Assembly: GCF_004295585.1 (NCBI RefSeq)
Contig: NZ_AP019400.1
Coordinates: forward strand, 4,500,001 to 4,564,000
Direction: 5' to 3'
Source of the DNA: Cohnella abietis
GTDB lineage: Bacteria; Bacillota; Bacilli; Paenibacillales; Paenibacillaceae
DNA length: 64,000 nucleotides
Positions 8,659-17,523 of this stretch are shown here, one piece after another; within the stretch, counting starts at the first letter, position 1, and the number at the start of each line of letters is the position of its first letter. The notes below the pieces were generated by a model. That model ran no database searches. It was not told where the DNA came from and saw only the letters and a program-made list of their open reading frames with translations. The translations under genes and the position numbers were made by a program.

Positions 8659-9657
8659 TTAGCGTGTTCTAAGAATATCTAGTGAATGCTGCATGTCTTC
8701 CGGAATCGGGGTTGTAAATTCTAAATACTCCCCTGTGCGCGGATGTTTAAAGCCTAGCACCTCTGCATGCAGAGCCTGCCCTTTCATCCCCAACGTTCGC
8801 CCGCTCTTGCCTCCGTACACGGGATCGCCCACCAAAGGAAAGCCAATATATTTCATATGTACTCGAATTTGATGCGTCCTGCCCGTTTCAAGCTTCAATT
8901 CAAGCAATGTGTATTCATCGAATCGTTCCAGAACGGCAAAATGGGTAACGGAATGCTTGCTGTTCTTTTCGGTAACGACGTAAAGCTTCCGGTCATGATT
9001 AGCCCGCCCGATTGGCGCATCTATAGTCCCTTTGTCATGATGCATAACGCCATATACCAATGCAAAATATTTCCGGGTAACGGTGTGCTCCTTAAGCTGC
9101 TCAGCAAGCGATGCGTGAGCCAAATCATTCTTAGCTACCATCAATAGCCCAGAAGTATCTTTGTCAATCCGATGCACGATACCGGGTCTCATTACACCAT
9201 TAATGCCCGAGAGATCCTTGCAATGGTAAAGTAATGCATTAACGACTGTGCCATTCGGATGACCGACTGCAGGGTGAACGACCATTCCTCGCGGTTTGTT
9301 GATGACGATAACGTCACTGTCCTCGTACACAACTTCTAGAGGTATATTTTCTGGCTGTGCCTCTAGCGGCTCCGGCTCTGGCATAACAACGACAATCTGG
9401 TCGCCTTCAGCAAGCTTGGAGTTCGCCTTCACTTGATTCCCATTGACACTAATAGCACCTATGCGAATCCATTCTTGTACTTGGGAACGGGAAACAGATT
9501 GATCCGCCAATTCCTCAGCAATATGCTTGTCCGCTCTTACTCCAGCTTGATGCTCCTCTACGATCCATCCAACCTGGTTACTCTCGCCTTCTTCAATCGA
9601 ACTTAATGCCAAATCCTCAGACGGTTGGTTGTTCTTGCTGTTGTTCTCCATTGTCAT
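8659..9657 (-). CDS. Large ribosomal subunit pseudouridine synthase, RluD family
   Basis: Isomerises uridines in 23S rRNA. The 332-residue protein has an N-terminal S4 RNA-binding domain at about residues 35-95 (ADKHIAEELAD, QVQEWIRIGAISVNGNQ) and a RluA-type catalytic domain with HRIDKDTSG, where the Asp is catalytic. An acidic N-terminal extension of about 30 residues precedes the S4 domain. It overlaps the end of lspA by 41 bp, so the two are probably coupled. The order ileS-ylyA-lspA-rluD matches B. subtilis, where this gene is ylyB. Confidence 0.93.
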   Translation of the reverse strand: MTMENNSKNNQPSEDLALSSIEEGESNQVGWIVEEHQAGVRADKHIAEELADQSVSRSQVQEWIRIGAISVNGNQVKANSKLAEGDQIVVVMPEPEPLEAQPENIPLEVVYEDSDVIVINKPRGMVVHPAVGHPNGTVVNALLYHCKDLSGINGVMRPGIVHRIDKDTSGLLMVAKNDLAHASLAEQLKEHTVTRKYFALVYGVMHHDKGTIDAPIGRANHDRKLYVVTEKNSKHSVTHFAVLERFDEYTLLELKLETGRTHQIRVHMKYIGFPLVGDPVYGGKSGRTLGMKGQALHAEVLGFKHPRTGEYLEFTTPIPEDMQHSLDILRTR

Positions 9658-10147
9658 GCGGTTTATTCTCCTGTTTCATAGTCAGTAACGCATCCAAAAT
9701 AACTAACCCTACTCCAATACATATTGCGGAGTCAGCAAGGTTAAAGATCGGGAATGTATACGAACCAAAATTAAATTGCAGAAAGTCTACGACTTCGCCA
9801 AAAAGCGCACGATCCAAAAAGTTTCCAATAGCACCGCCTAGAATCATCGCAAGCGAAAACATTAGCAATGCACTTCCTGTGCGATAAGAACGGTGTAAGT
9901 ACCACAGAATTCCAACTACTACGACAACGGTAATGATGAGGAAAAACCACCGTTGCTCCTGTAGCATACCGAAGGCCGCACCTCTGTTGCGAATGTGAGT
10001 AATGATAAAGAAATCTCCCAATACCGGAATTCTTTCCGTATTGAGCTCAACCGTACGATCAATTATTTTTTTACTCACATAATCGATCAGAAATACGACA
10101 ATTGCTACTACATAATAGGCCCATACCGGCCAAATACGACGTTGCAT
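9617..10147 (-). CDS. lspA: Lipoprotein signal peptidase (signal peptidase II)
   Basis: Membrane aspartic protease that removes signal peptides from diacylated prolipoproteins such as the DUF4349 and YlaJ-type proteins in this window. The 176-residue protein has four hydrophobic segments. The catalytic aspartates are in GNFLDR and FNLADSAIC. The C-terminal tail (about residues 160-176) is polar and Gln-rich, and is encoded by the region that overlaps rluD. The ATG at 10147 has a GAAGGGCGG site upstream. Confidence 0.95.
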   Translation of the reverse strand: MQRRIWPVWAYYVVAIVVFLIDYVSKKIIDRTVELNTERIPVLGDFFIITHIRNRGAAFGMLQEQRWFFLIITVVVVVGILWYLHRSYRTGSALLMFSLAMILGGAIGNFLDRALFGEVVDFLQFNFGSYTFPIFNLADSAICIGVGLVILDALLTMKQENKPHDNGEQQQEQPTV

Positions 10148-10332
10148 CGGCTTTTTCCGCCCTTCATCTGTTTCTCCTGCGTGTTGATTTTATCACATTG
10201 CGCTAAGGAGCGTCCATGAACTGCAAGTAAATTACGACAGAATCTCCAAACTTGCCCGCACCATGTCATACGTAAAACGAGCCAAACTCGAGAAAACTAC
10301 ATCCAGTCAGAAAGATGAAGGGAGTGGACATC

Positions 10333-11067
10333 TTGCCTATTCCGTTAGATCAAGAAAGAATTCAGGCGCTTAGACGCCGTTTGCTACAGGAGCGAAGCGA
10401 CTTAGAAGAGCGTGTTAAAGGTAACGGGCACTTTGGCTTAGCTGCGTCATTTCGTGATTCAACTGGAGAGCTTTCCGGTATTGATAATCACCCTGCAGAT
10501 GCGGGAACGGAAATGTTCGAGCGTAGCAAAGACTTGGCTTTATTGGAAAAGGAGGCGTTCCGACTAGAGCGTGTTGATGCTGCGCTGGAACGAATGGATA
10601 CTGGTGAATATGGACATTGTGTAACCTGCGGCAAATTCATTCCATTAGATCGATTAGATGCTCTTCCCACAGCGATCTATTGCTTGGAGCATGAGCCAAG
10701 GCAAGAGCCCTCTAACAACAGACCTATCGAAGAGGAATTTCTTTCGCCCCCGTTCGGACGCACTAGTCTAGACGAGCGCGATGATCAGAATGGCTTTGAT
10801 GGCGAGGACGCATGGCAAATTGTAGAGTCCTGGGGAAGCTCTAACAGCCCTGCTATGGCAGAAGGAAATAACATCGACAGCTATGATTCCATGAGTATCG
10901 AGGCCGATGAAAACGATGGATTCGTCGAGTCCCTTGAAAGTTTTCTCGCAACCGATATTACTGGCCATAATGTCACGGTCGTCCGTAATCGCGCTTATCG
11001 CCATTATATGGCAAGTAACGAAGGTGACCACCTTCTTGAGCCTGATGAGCTTGTGGATGAGCAGTGA
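10333..11067 (+). CDS. TraR/DksA-type zinc-finger regulator, YlyA/YteA-like
   Basis: About 244 residues. The N-terminal half is a coiled-coil hairpin (RIQALRRRLLQERSDLEERV and LEKEAFRLERVDAALERM), followed by a DksA-like finger CVTCGKFI...YCLEHE near residues 95-120 in which the last ligand is His rather than Cys. The rest is acidic and unrecognised. A TTG at 10333 has AAGGGAG eight bases upstream; an ATG at 10315 is possible but lacks a good site. The position between ileS and lspA equals B. subtilis ylyA, whose product modulates sigma-G RNA polymerase during sporulation; that function is inferred from position and family. Confidence 0.82.
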   Translation: MPIPLDQERIQALRRRLLQERSDLEERVKGNGHFGLAASFRDSTGELSGIDNHPADAGTEMFERSKDLALLEKEAFRLERVDAALERMDTGEYGHCVTCGKFIPLDRLDALPTAIYCLEHEPRQEPSNNRPIEEEFLSPPFGRTSLDERDDQNGFDGEDAWQIVESWGSSNSPAMAEGNNIDSYDSMSIEADENDGFVESLESFLATDITGHNVTVVRNRAYRHYMASNEGDHLLEPDELVDEQ

Positions 11068-11151
11068 AATTAGCCGTTTGAGCTTTTCGGATGATGCAGC
11101 CGGGTCGAAGTAAATATTTTTCTCGAAAAAGCTTGTGATCGCCTCTTGAAG

Positions 11152-11180
11152 CCCATTGCCACCTTCATCAGGGCAATGGG
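11152..11180 (+). other. Stem-loop downstream of ylyA
   Basis: Perfect 9-bp arms CCCATTGCC / GGCAATGGG with an 11-base loop, about 85 bp after the stop of ylyA and between two convergent genes. There is no T-run, so a terminator role is uncertain. Confidence 0.45.
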
Positions 11181-11255
11181 TGGAGAGGACTCGACTTGAG
11201 AGATATTTATTTGCGTAGATTCGGATTATATTGAGCATTCATTTGTTATTTGTTA

Positions 11256-11672
11256 TCAATAGGGATTAATTTCAAGCTGCCGCTGAACGATCCGAACAAT
11301 ATCCGCAATGTAATCGCCCACAATAGGCAAATTAAGTGCCCCGAGGAACTGCAGTAAATAAACAATTGTCGCCGCAAAAAAGGTAAATCCTAACGCAATA
11401 CCAACACCACGCGAAAGTCCAGAAAGGAAATTTTTCCAAATTAGCTGCCATGGTCGTTGCATTAAATTTACATATTCCTTTAGCTGGGCCTTCTCCATAT
11501 CAACGGAAAGACGTTCAAGCTTTTTCGTCAAAAATCCTAACGTCCCTCGTAATTCTTCCGCTTCTTCTGCCAGCCGATCTGTCGACTCTATTGTAGCTTC
11601 GGGAGACAGCTTTACTTTCACTTGATTGTGCTTATCTTTATTGTGCTTATCTTGATTTGAATTATCGCCCAT
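11256..11672 (-). CDS. DUF5665-family membrane protein
   Basis: Unknown function. The 138-residue protein has a hydrophilic, Lys- and His-rich start, a predicted coiled coil (EEAEELRGTLGFLTKKLERL), then an amphipathic part with MQRPWQLIWKNFLSG and one or two membrane segments (GIALGFTFFAATIVYLLQFL, with the conserved PIVGDYIADIV after it). This layout fits DUF5665 proteins of Firmicutes. The ATG at 11672 has AAGGGA nine bases upstream; a longer frame has no support. It lies downstream of the ileS terminator and is convergent with ylyA. Confidence 0.75.
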   Translation of the reverse strand: MGDNSNQDKHNKDKHNQVKVKLSPEATIESTDRLAEEAEELRGTLGFLTKKLERLSVDMEKAQLKEYVNLMQRPWQLIWKNFLSGLSRGVGIALGFTFFAATIVYLLQFLGALNLPIVGDYIADIVRIVQRQLEINPY

Positions 11673-11726
11673 ATGTGCACATCCCTTCAGGCGTCCTTTC
11701 CTCAATATACCACAATTTCCCTCATA

Positions 11727-11783
11727 CAAAACGAGCTCCCCCCGTGCAGCTAATTAAATGCTGACTACTGGGAAAGAGCTCGT
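11727..11783 (-). terminator. Terminator downstream of ileS
   Basis: Arms ACGAGCTC and GAGCTCGT, extended by C-rich and G-rich pairs, enclose a long loop and are followed by TTTTG on the minus strand, 40-100 bp after the ileS stop. Confidence 0.7.
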
Positions 11784-11824
11784 CTTATTACTCTCTTTAT
11801 TAAGTTAACTTGTTACAGGCTAAA

Positions 11825-14800
11825 TTATGCTTCTGTAACGATAGCAATTCCGATGGACTTCTCACCGGCTTGCACCGTTTCCATACCTTCTGCTTGACCG
11901 AAGGAAACATGATTAACTAGAACATTTTCCTTCAATACATTATCGAATGCTAGAAGAGCCTTCTCTAGCTCAGCATCAACATCAAGCACAAGATCAACAC
12001 GCTTCTCGATTGGTAAGTCCAGCTTCTTGCGAGTATCCTGTACTGCACGGATGACTTCACGAACCCAGCCCTCCTGCTCAAGCTCTGGTGTAATTTCAGT
12101 GTTAAGCGCAACCGTCACCCCACCGCCAGAAGCAGCTGCAAAGCCCATTTTCGCTTCCTTCTCAACCAGAATTTCTTCCAGCTCAATCGTTAGCGTTTCA
12201 CCTTCTGCGGAAGTGAAGCTATATTGACCCGTTTTGACAATGTTGCGAGTTTCTTCATTAGTCAAAGTCTTAAACGCACTTTGAATCGGCCCAACGTATT
12301 TGCCGTATTTTTTCCCTGCAACCTTAAGATTAAGCTTGAGGTTAAAATTAACGAACCCACTATCATCGTTAACGACACAAATTTTCTTAACATTGATTTC
12401 ATCCTTGATGATATCATCGTAGCCCGCTAGATCGAATTCCCCGCTTAAGGAAACAAGCAGCTCAGACAGCGGTTGGCGTGTTTTAAGGCTTGCTTCATTG
12501 CGGATATTCCGTGCAAGCTCAACCATATTTTTTGCCGTTGCCATATCGCGCTCAAGCTCCACATCAATAGCTGATTGATCCGCTTTCGGATAATCCGCTA
12601 GATGTACACTTCCTTCTCCGCCTAGGTTGTTATAAATATCCTCAGAGACGAACGGTACATAAGGAGCAATTAACTTGGATAGGGTCAAGAGAACCTCACC
12701 AAGCGTTTGGTAAGCAGATAGCTTAACGTCAGTGAGCCCGCTTCCCCAGAAACGATCACGCGAGCGTCGAACGTACCAGTTGGACAGCTCATCAACAAAA
12801 ACCTCGATTGCTCTAGCAGGATTCAAGAAATCGTTAGCTTCCAACCCACGCACAACTTCGTTGATCAAAGAATTCAATCGAGATAAAATCCAACGATCCA
12901 GCTTGTTGTCCGATTTAATTTTGGCATGCTCTGAAGCTACATAACCATCAATCGTTGCATATAAAGCATAGAAAGCATGTGTATTAACTAACGTATCGAC
13001 GATTTTGGATTTTCCTTCAGCAACAATTCCTTTGGAAAACCTTTTGCTGTTCCACGGAGCACTATCTGCAAGCAACGACCAACGGAATGCATCTGTACCG
13101 AACTCGTTGATGATTTCCCAAGGATCAATAACATTCCCCTTGGATTTACTCATCTTCTGACCGCTCTCATCAAGTACATGGCCTGTTGAGATTACTGATT
13201 TATATGGAGCTTTACCGTTATAAAGCGTGGATACCGCTAGCAAGCTGAAAAACCATCCACGAGTCTGATCGATACCTTCACAAATAAAATCAGCTGGATA
13301 CTGCTGTTCGAATTTCTTTTCATCCCCAAAAGGATGGAAGTATTGTGCGAACGGCATAGAGCCACTGTCGAACCAAACATCAATAACCTCAGATGCACGG
13401 TTCATCACACCACCACAGCCGCAACGTAAATGAATAGCATCTACGTATGGCTTATGCAACTCGATATCTTCCGAAACTTCGCCAATGGCGAGCGCACGAA
13501 GCTCAGCTATGCTATGAGGTGCTTTCTCTGTTCCACACGATTCACAGGTCCACACATTTAGCGGTGTGCCCCAATAGCGATTCCGACTAATGTTCCAGTC
13601 AACTAGATCCTCAAGGAACTTGCCGAAGCGTCCATCGCGAAGATGCTCAGGGTACCATTTAATTGTTTTGTTATTTTCAATTAATTGATCTTTAACTGCG
13701 GTTGTTTTGATGAACCAGCTCTCCGTTGCGTAATAGAGAAGCGGTGTTTTGCAGCGCCAACAGAACGGGTAGCTATGCTCCACTTTTTCTTTGTGGTACA
13801 GCAGGCCACGCTCGGATAGCATTTTGACAATATCAATGTCGCAATCCTTGACGAAACGTCCTGCCAAATCCGTTACTTCTGCAATATATTTACCGGCGTT
13901 ATCAACAACCATAAGCATCGGAATGTCGTGCAAGCGCGCTACGCGATAATCGTCTTCCCCGTGAGCCGGAGAAATGTGAACGATACCCGTTCCGCTTGAA
14001 TCAGTGACGTAATCCGCGTCTATGACTCGGTATGCGTTTTCTACCTTCACGTAGGGGAATAACGGCTCATATACCGCACCGACTAGCTCATGTCCTTTTA
14101 CAGTGCTTAGCGTCTCGTATTCACCCTTCATGACCTTCTCAGCCAATGCTGCAGCGACAATATAAACTTCGCCTTCTTGAAGGACCCTAACATAGTCCAG
14201 CTTCGGGTTCACCGCAAGTGCTACGTTCGCAGGAAGTGTCCAAGGTGTTGTCGTCCAAGCAAGAATGTATTCTCCGCTATCCTTCAGCTTGAATTTAGCA
14301 GTAGCCGTCAAATCCTTAACGTCCTCGTAGCCCTGCGCAACTTCATGCGAACTTAGCGTCGTCTGGCAATCTGGACAATATGGACTTACCCGATGTCCAC
14401 GGTACAGCAGACCCTTATCATGAATTGTCGCAAGAACATGCCATACGCTTTGGATATAATTATTGTCCAAAGTAATGTACGGATCATCCATGTCAATCCA
14501 ATAAGCTATACCTTCCGACAGTTCCTTCCATTGTCGCTCATACTCAAACACGCTTTCCTTACATTTCGTTATAAATGGCTCAATGCCATAATTCTCAATC
14601 TCTTGCTTGCCCGAAATGCCAAGCTGCTTCTCAACGCCAAGCTCGACCGGCAATCCATGCGTATCCCAACCGGCTTTACGAACGACGCGGTAACCCGACA
14701 TCGTCTTGTAGCGACCGACGAAATCCTTCATGACACGACCGAGAACGTGACCGATGTGTGGTTTGCCATTAGCAGTCGGCGGTCCTTCGTAGAAAACGAA

Positions 14801-14917
14801 ATTCGGCTTGCCCTCACGATTTTCGATTGATTTACGGAACGTACCGTCCTTCTTCCATTCGTCTAAAATGCGCTGCTCGCGCGATCTTGCTTTTTCTTTA
14901 ACGTCGACTCTTTGCAT
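11825..14917 (-). CDS. ileS: Isoleucyl-tRNA synthetase, eukaryote-like type 2
   Basis: Charges tRNA-Ile. The 1030-residue class I synthetase shows the HIGH signature as PHIGH, the editing-domain WTTTPWTLPANVALAV region, and KMSKSKGN near residue 590. The sequence around GWDTHGLPVELGVEKQLG and the length mark it as IleRS2, the eukaryote-like form, rather than the type 1 enzyme of about 920 residues used by B. subtilis. IleRS2 enzymes are known to tolerate mupirocin. Expression is controlled by the T-box leader upstream. The ATG at 14917 has a GAGAGAGG stretch upstream. Confidence 0.95.
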   Translation of the reverse strand: MQRVDVKEKARSREQRILDEWKKDGTFRKSIENREGKPNFVFYEGPPTANGKPHIGHVLGRVMKDFVGRYKTMSGYRVVRKAGWDTHGLPVELGVEKQLGISGKQEIENYGIEPFITKCKESVFEYERQWKELSEGIAYWIDMDDPYITLDNNYIQSVWHVLATIHDKGLLYRGHRVSPYCPDCQTTLSSHEVAQGYEDVKDLTATAKFKLKDSGEYILAWTTTPWTLPANVALAVNPKLDYVRVLQEGEVYIVAAALAEKVMKGEYETLSTVKGHELVGAVYEPLFPYVKVENAYRVIDADYVTDSSGTGIVHISPAHGEDDYRVARLHDIPMLMVVDNAGKYIAEVTDLAGRFVKDCDIDIVKMLSERGLLYHKEKVEHSYPFCWRCKTPLLYYATESWFIKTTAVKDQLIENNKTIKWYPEHLRDGRFGKFLEDLVDWNISRNRYWGTPLNVWTCESCGTEKAPHSIAELRALAIGEVSEDIELHKPYVDAIHLRCGCGGVMNRASEVIDVWFDSGSMPFAQYFHPFGDEKKFEQQYPADFICEGIDQTRGWFFSLLAVSTLYNGKAPYKSVISTGHVLDESGQKMSKSKGNVIDPWEIINEFGTDAFRWSLLADSAPWNSKRFSKGIVAEGKSKIVDTLVNTHAFYALYATIDGYVASEHAKIKSDNKLDRWILSRLNSLINEVVRGLEANDFLNPARAIEVFVDELSNWYVRRSRDRFWGSGLTDVKLSAYQTLGEVLLTLSKLIAPYVPFVSEDIYNNLGGEGSVHLADYPKADQSAIDVELERDMATAKNMVELARNIRNEASLKTRQPLSELLVSLSGEFDLAGYDDIIKDEINVKKICVVNDDSGFVNFNLKLNLKVAGKKYGKYVGPIQSAFKTLTNEETRNIVKTGQYSFTSAEGETLTIELEEILVEKEAKMGFAAASGGGVTVALNTEITPELEQEGWVREVIRAVQDTRKKLDLPIEKRVDLVLDVDAELEKALLAFDNVLKENVLVNHVSFGQAEGMETVQAGEKSIGIAIVTEA

Positions 14918-14955
14918 ATTCCCTCTTCCTCTCTCCTGACCAAGTAAAAACGACT

Positions 14956-14976
14956 TCGCCGTCCTTTGGACGACGA
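14956..14976 (-). other. Second hairpin in ileS leader
   Basis: Nine-base-pair stem (TCGTCGTCC / GGACGGCGA, one G-U) with a 3-base loop, located between the T-box terminator and the ileS start. A TTTTT tract follows after six bases on the minus strand, so it might be a second, weaker termination or processing site. Confidence 0.5.
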
Positions 14977-14989
14977 TAGTTTAAAATAA

Positions 14990-15326
14990 AAAAACCCATC
15001 CCTGGAAAGGGACGAGGTTAGCTCGCGTTACCACCCTTGTTCCGTCTAAGTTTTCCTAAAGAAAGCTAGACGACAACTCGAAACGCAAAGAAAGCTAAAG
15101 GCTTAAGCCTGTTTCGCAACTATGCGTGTTCCCTTTAACGGTGGACATCCGGCACTGCTTAGTATCTACTTGATTTAAGTAATCAAGGGGTTCAGCAGCG
15201 CATCTCGGGGACGATATTCAGCACATTCCTCATGTTGGCTCGCAGCAATCGCCAACTCTCTGGATTTCAGATACATGCTTACTGCTTCCCGTCTGCGACA
15301 TTCATATGGATTAATCTTATATCCCT
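14990..15326 (-). promoter_or_regulatory. T-box riboswitch, isoleucine specific
   Basis: The minus strand contains the T-box antiterminator core GGGTGGTAACGCGAG at about 15025-15040, followed by a GC-rich terminator ending in TTTTTTT at about 14988-15018. Upstream, stem I contains the AGAGAG bulge sequence, and its specifier loop reads GAATATCG, giving the isoleucine codon ATC at 15213-15215. Uncharged tRNA-Ile pairing here would allow readthrough into ileS. Confidence 0.92.
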
Positions 15327-15355
15327 GTTATACTTTTTGCCGAAGCATTTGTCAA
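15327..15355 (-). promoter_or_regulatory. Sigma-A promoter of ileS T-box leader
   Basis: TTGACA (15350-15355) and TATAAC (15327-15332) with 17-bp spacing on the minus strand, immediately before the T-box stem I sequence. Confidence 0.85.
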
Positions 15356-15375
15356 ACCCACTTTTTCATGTAAAC

Positions 15376-15405
15376 AAAAAAAGGACCCTCTCAGGACCTT
15401 TTTTT
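15376..15405 (-). terminator. Terminator downstream of divIVA
   Basis: Inverted repeat AAAAAAAGG...CCTTTTTTT with one internal mismatch, directly after the divIVA stop. A-run and T-run on both sides make it potentially bidirectional. Confidence 0.85.
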
Positions 15406-15421
15406 GACTTGCTTGGAGAGA

Positions 15422-15907
15422 TTAGGCTTCAATACCTCTTGGCTCACGGTTATCCAAGGAATCCCAACCATCTTGTGTTAGAAGCTCCATTTGCGTCTCA
15501 ATCAATGCACGGAAACGCGCACGGTAAATGGTTGCCTGCTTTTTCAATTCCTCTACTTCCAAAGCTACCTTACGGGACTTGGAAAGAGCATCGTTGATAA
15601 TGCGGTCGGCATTTTTCTCCGCTTCCTTAACAATTAACTGGGCTTCCTTCTTCGCGTTGCCCCTTAGTTCATCTGCAGCTTCCTGTGCGACAATAATGGT
15701 TTTGCTTAACGTTTCCTCGATATTTGAGAAATGGCCAAGCTTGTCTTGCGAAGCGGCGACCTGGTTTTGCAATTCCTTATTCTCGCGAATAATGGCTTCG
15801 TAATCCTTGATAATCTGGTCAAGAAATTCATTGACCTGATCTTCGTCGTAACCGCGCAACCTGCGGCTGAATTCTTTGTTATGGATGTCCAATGGAGTAA
15901 GTGGCAT
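15422..15907 (-). CDS. divIVA: DivIVA, septum/pole scaffold protein
   Basis: Curvature-sensing coiled-coil protein that marks septa and poles, recruits division-site regulators and anchors the chromosome origin in sporulation. The 161-residue protein starts with the conserved lipid-binding segment MPLTPLDIHNKEF and FSRRLRGYDEDQVNEFLDQ, followed by a long heptad coiled coil (about residues 35-140). The ATG at 15907 has AGGAGGTG upstream. It is the last gene of the ylmC-D-E-sepF-ylmG-ylmH-divIVA run and ends at a strong terminator. Confidence 0.95.
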   Translation of the reverse strand: MPLTPLDIHNKEFSRRLRGYDEDQVNEFLDQIIKDYEAIIRENKELQNQVAASQDKLGHFSNIEETLSKTIIVAQEAADELRGNAKKEAQLIVKEAEKNADRIINDALSKSRKVALEVEELKKQATIYRARFRALIETQMELLTQDGWDSLDNREPRGIEA

Positions 15908-15990
15908 TGGCGCACCTCCTAGAGTCTAATAACCACGTAGCTTGTTCATTGACTGAATTCGACGCAAGCTGTGGAAATCCTCCTAGACTT

Positions 15991-16776
15991 CTACACAAAT
16001 TTACCGACTCGCACTCGAACTCTGCCACTTTTTGACACGCCTTCCACTTCGAGCACCTTAAATCGACCAAAACCCTTCATCGAAACCATGTCACCTTCCC
16101 TCAATTGAAAAGAGGGATCCTCTACCGGCTTCCAACTGACTCGGCAACGGCCTGCTTTAATCGGAGCAACAATTTTCGTTCTACTCAATCTGAAGACATC
16201 GCTAGCTACGCCGTCAAGACGCATAGAAGCAACAGAGAGCACTTGCTCCACAAGCTCCACTTTAACCTCTCGGAGGTCAGCCAGCGGCCTCACAGACACA
16301 TTCACGTCTATACGGTGAGCTTGCTTCATATGCCCCAGTAAGAAATTGCCAATATCTTCAGCAATAAGAGCATGGCAGCCTGACTCACTAACGTGTAAAT
16401 CCCCGATTTTATCTCGTTTAATACCAAGTCCGAGTAAAGCACCTAAATAATCTCCGTGATCCAACTCCGAAATTCGGCGGTCATCCGAAGAAATATCCAA
16501 GATTACTATACCCATATCGATATCATCCAGCACCTTATAATCCGGTGCTACTATAGCTCGTTGACGTTCAGCCTTTTCGCTACCGCCGTTAAGTAGAACC
16601 TGTGCATCTGGATGGCGATTTGCAAGTGTAAATAAAATATGCGCTTGGCGTGGATCGAGAAAATCGGTCCGCTTCGTCTCATGACGTTCAGCGGCACGTT
16701 CGACCCACTCCCAAGCGCGATCCACAAATGCTTTTTCATCCGGATGAAAATGCTCGTATATTTCTTTATGAGACAT
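15991..16776 (-). CDS. ylmH: YlmH, S4-domain RNA-binding protein
   Basis: The 261-residue protein has an N-terminal region typical of YlmH (HFHPDEKAFVDRAWEW, TDFLDPRQ) and a C-terminal S4 RNA-binding domain (LDGVASDVFRLSRTKIVAPI, GDMVSMKGFGRFKVLE). YlmH relatives bind ribosomes and have been linked to rescue of nascent chains on stalled 50S subunits. It sits between ylmG and divIVA as in other Firmicutes. AGGTG precedes the ATG at 16776. Confidence 0.92.
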   Translation of the reverse strand: MSHKEIYEHFHPDEKAFVDRAWEWVERAAERHETKRTDFLDPRQAHILFTLANRHPDAQVLLNGGSEKAERQRAIVAPDYKVLDDIDMGIVILDISSDDRRISELDHGDYLGALLGLGIKRDKIGDLHVSESGCHALIAEDIGNFLLGHMKQAHRIDVNVSVRPLADLREVKVELVEQVLSVASMRLDGVASDVFRLSRTKIVAPIKAGRCRVSWKPVEDPSFQLREGDMVSMKGFGRFKVLEVEGVSKSGRVRVRVGKFV

Positions 16777-16791
16777 AATGCACCTTCAATC

Positions 16792-17058
16792 TTAGAAAAC
16801 GATGTTCAGAACTGCGATTAGCCCTTGAGCAAGGAACCCTAATGCAAAGAAAGCAATAATCGGCGATATGTCTAACATTCCGCCAATTGGTGGAATTATC
16901 CGTCTGAAAGGCTTTAAGTAAGGCTCAACTAGCTTACCGAGAAGCTCTCCTACGAAGCTTTCTTTAACGGTAGGCAACCAGGACATAAGTACGTAAATAA
17001 TTAACATGTAGCGATAGATGGTATACAAGATCCAAATATATTCTTCTATTTGTTCCAA
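16792..17058 (-). CDS. ylmG: YggT-family membrane protein (YlmG)
   Basis: An 88-residue integral membrane protein with two hydrophobic segments around residues 8-25 and 65-85. Between them is the family motif SWLPTVKESFVGELLGKLVEPYL-like stretch followed by PFRRIIPPIGG. Its exact role is unknown; position beside sepF and plant homologues suggest membrane or division-related work. A TTG start at 17058 with GAGGTG upstream is used. Gap to sepF is 7 bp. Confidence 0.9.
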   Translation of the reverse strand: MEQIEEYIWILYTIYRYMLIIYVLMSWLPTVKESFVGELLGKLVEPYLKPFRRIIPPIGGMLDISPIIAFFALGFLAQGLIAVLNIVF

Positions 17059-17065
17059 CCTGGTG

Positions 17066-17521
17066 TCACCTCATTTTGGCGTAGTCATCGGCTTCCTCTT
17101 TTAGCATTTCCGTTATCGTTCCCGACACTTCCACCGAATCCGGCGTGCAGAGGAAGATGTCTGAGCCAAGCTTAGAGATATTACCTCCAAGCGCATAAAC
17201 GGTACCGCTTAAAAAGTCTACGATTCTTATTGCTTGATCTCTTCTTACACGCTGCAAATTCACAATGACAGAACGACGCGATTTTAATTGATCCGCGATT
17301 TCCTGTGCCTCATCGTATGAGCGCGGCTCAGTTAGAACGACTCGAGCATTTTTCTGCGAATGAATGCTTACAACATTGTTCTTTCCTGATTGTTTACGTG
17401 AATCAAACGTAGGGGTTTCAATTTCTTGTTCCTCTTGCCCAGCCAGTCGCTCACGTTCTTGCTCCTGCTCTTGTTCCTCCTGCAAACCTAAATAATTCAA
17501 GAAGCGATTCATAACACCCAT
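17066..17521 (-). CDS. sepF: Cell division protein SepF
   Basis: Membrane-binding partner of FtsZ that forms rings and tethers the Z-ring together with FtsA. The 151-residue protein has an amphipathic membrane helix at residues 1-15 (MGVMNRFLNYLGL), a variable acidic and Gln-rich linker, and the C-terminal globular domain with EPRSYDEAQEIAD and FLSGTVYALGG. It follows ylmE by 2 bp. Confidence 0.95.
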   Translation of the reverse strand: MGVMNRFLNYLGLQEEQEQEQERERLAGQEEQEIETPTFDSRKQSGKNNVVSIHSQKNARVVLTEPRSYDEAQEIADQLKSRRSVIVNLQRVRRDQAIRIVDFLSGTVYALGGNISKLGSDIFLCTPDSVEVSGTITEMLKEEADDYAKMR

Positions 17522-17523
17522 AA

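Noticed and set aside
10768..11238. 156-codon minus-strand open frame
   Set aside because: Overlaps the end of ylyA antisense and has no start signal or recognisable domain.
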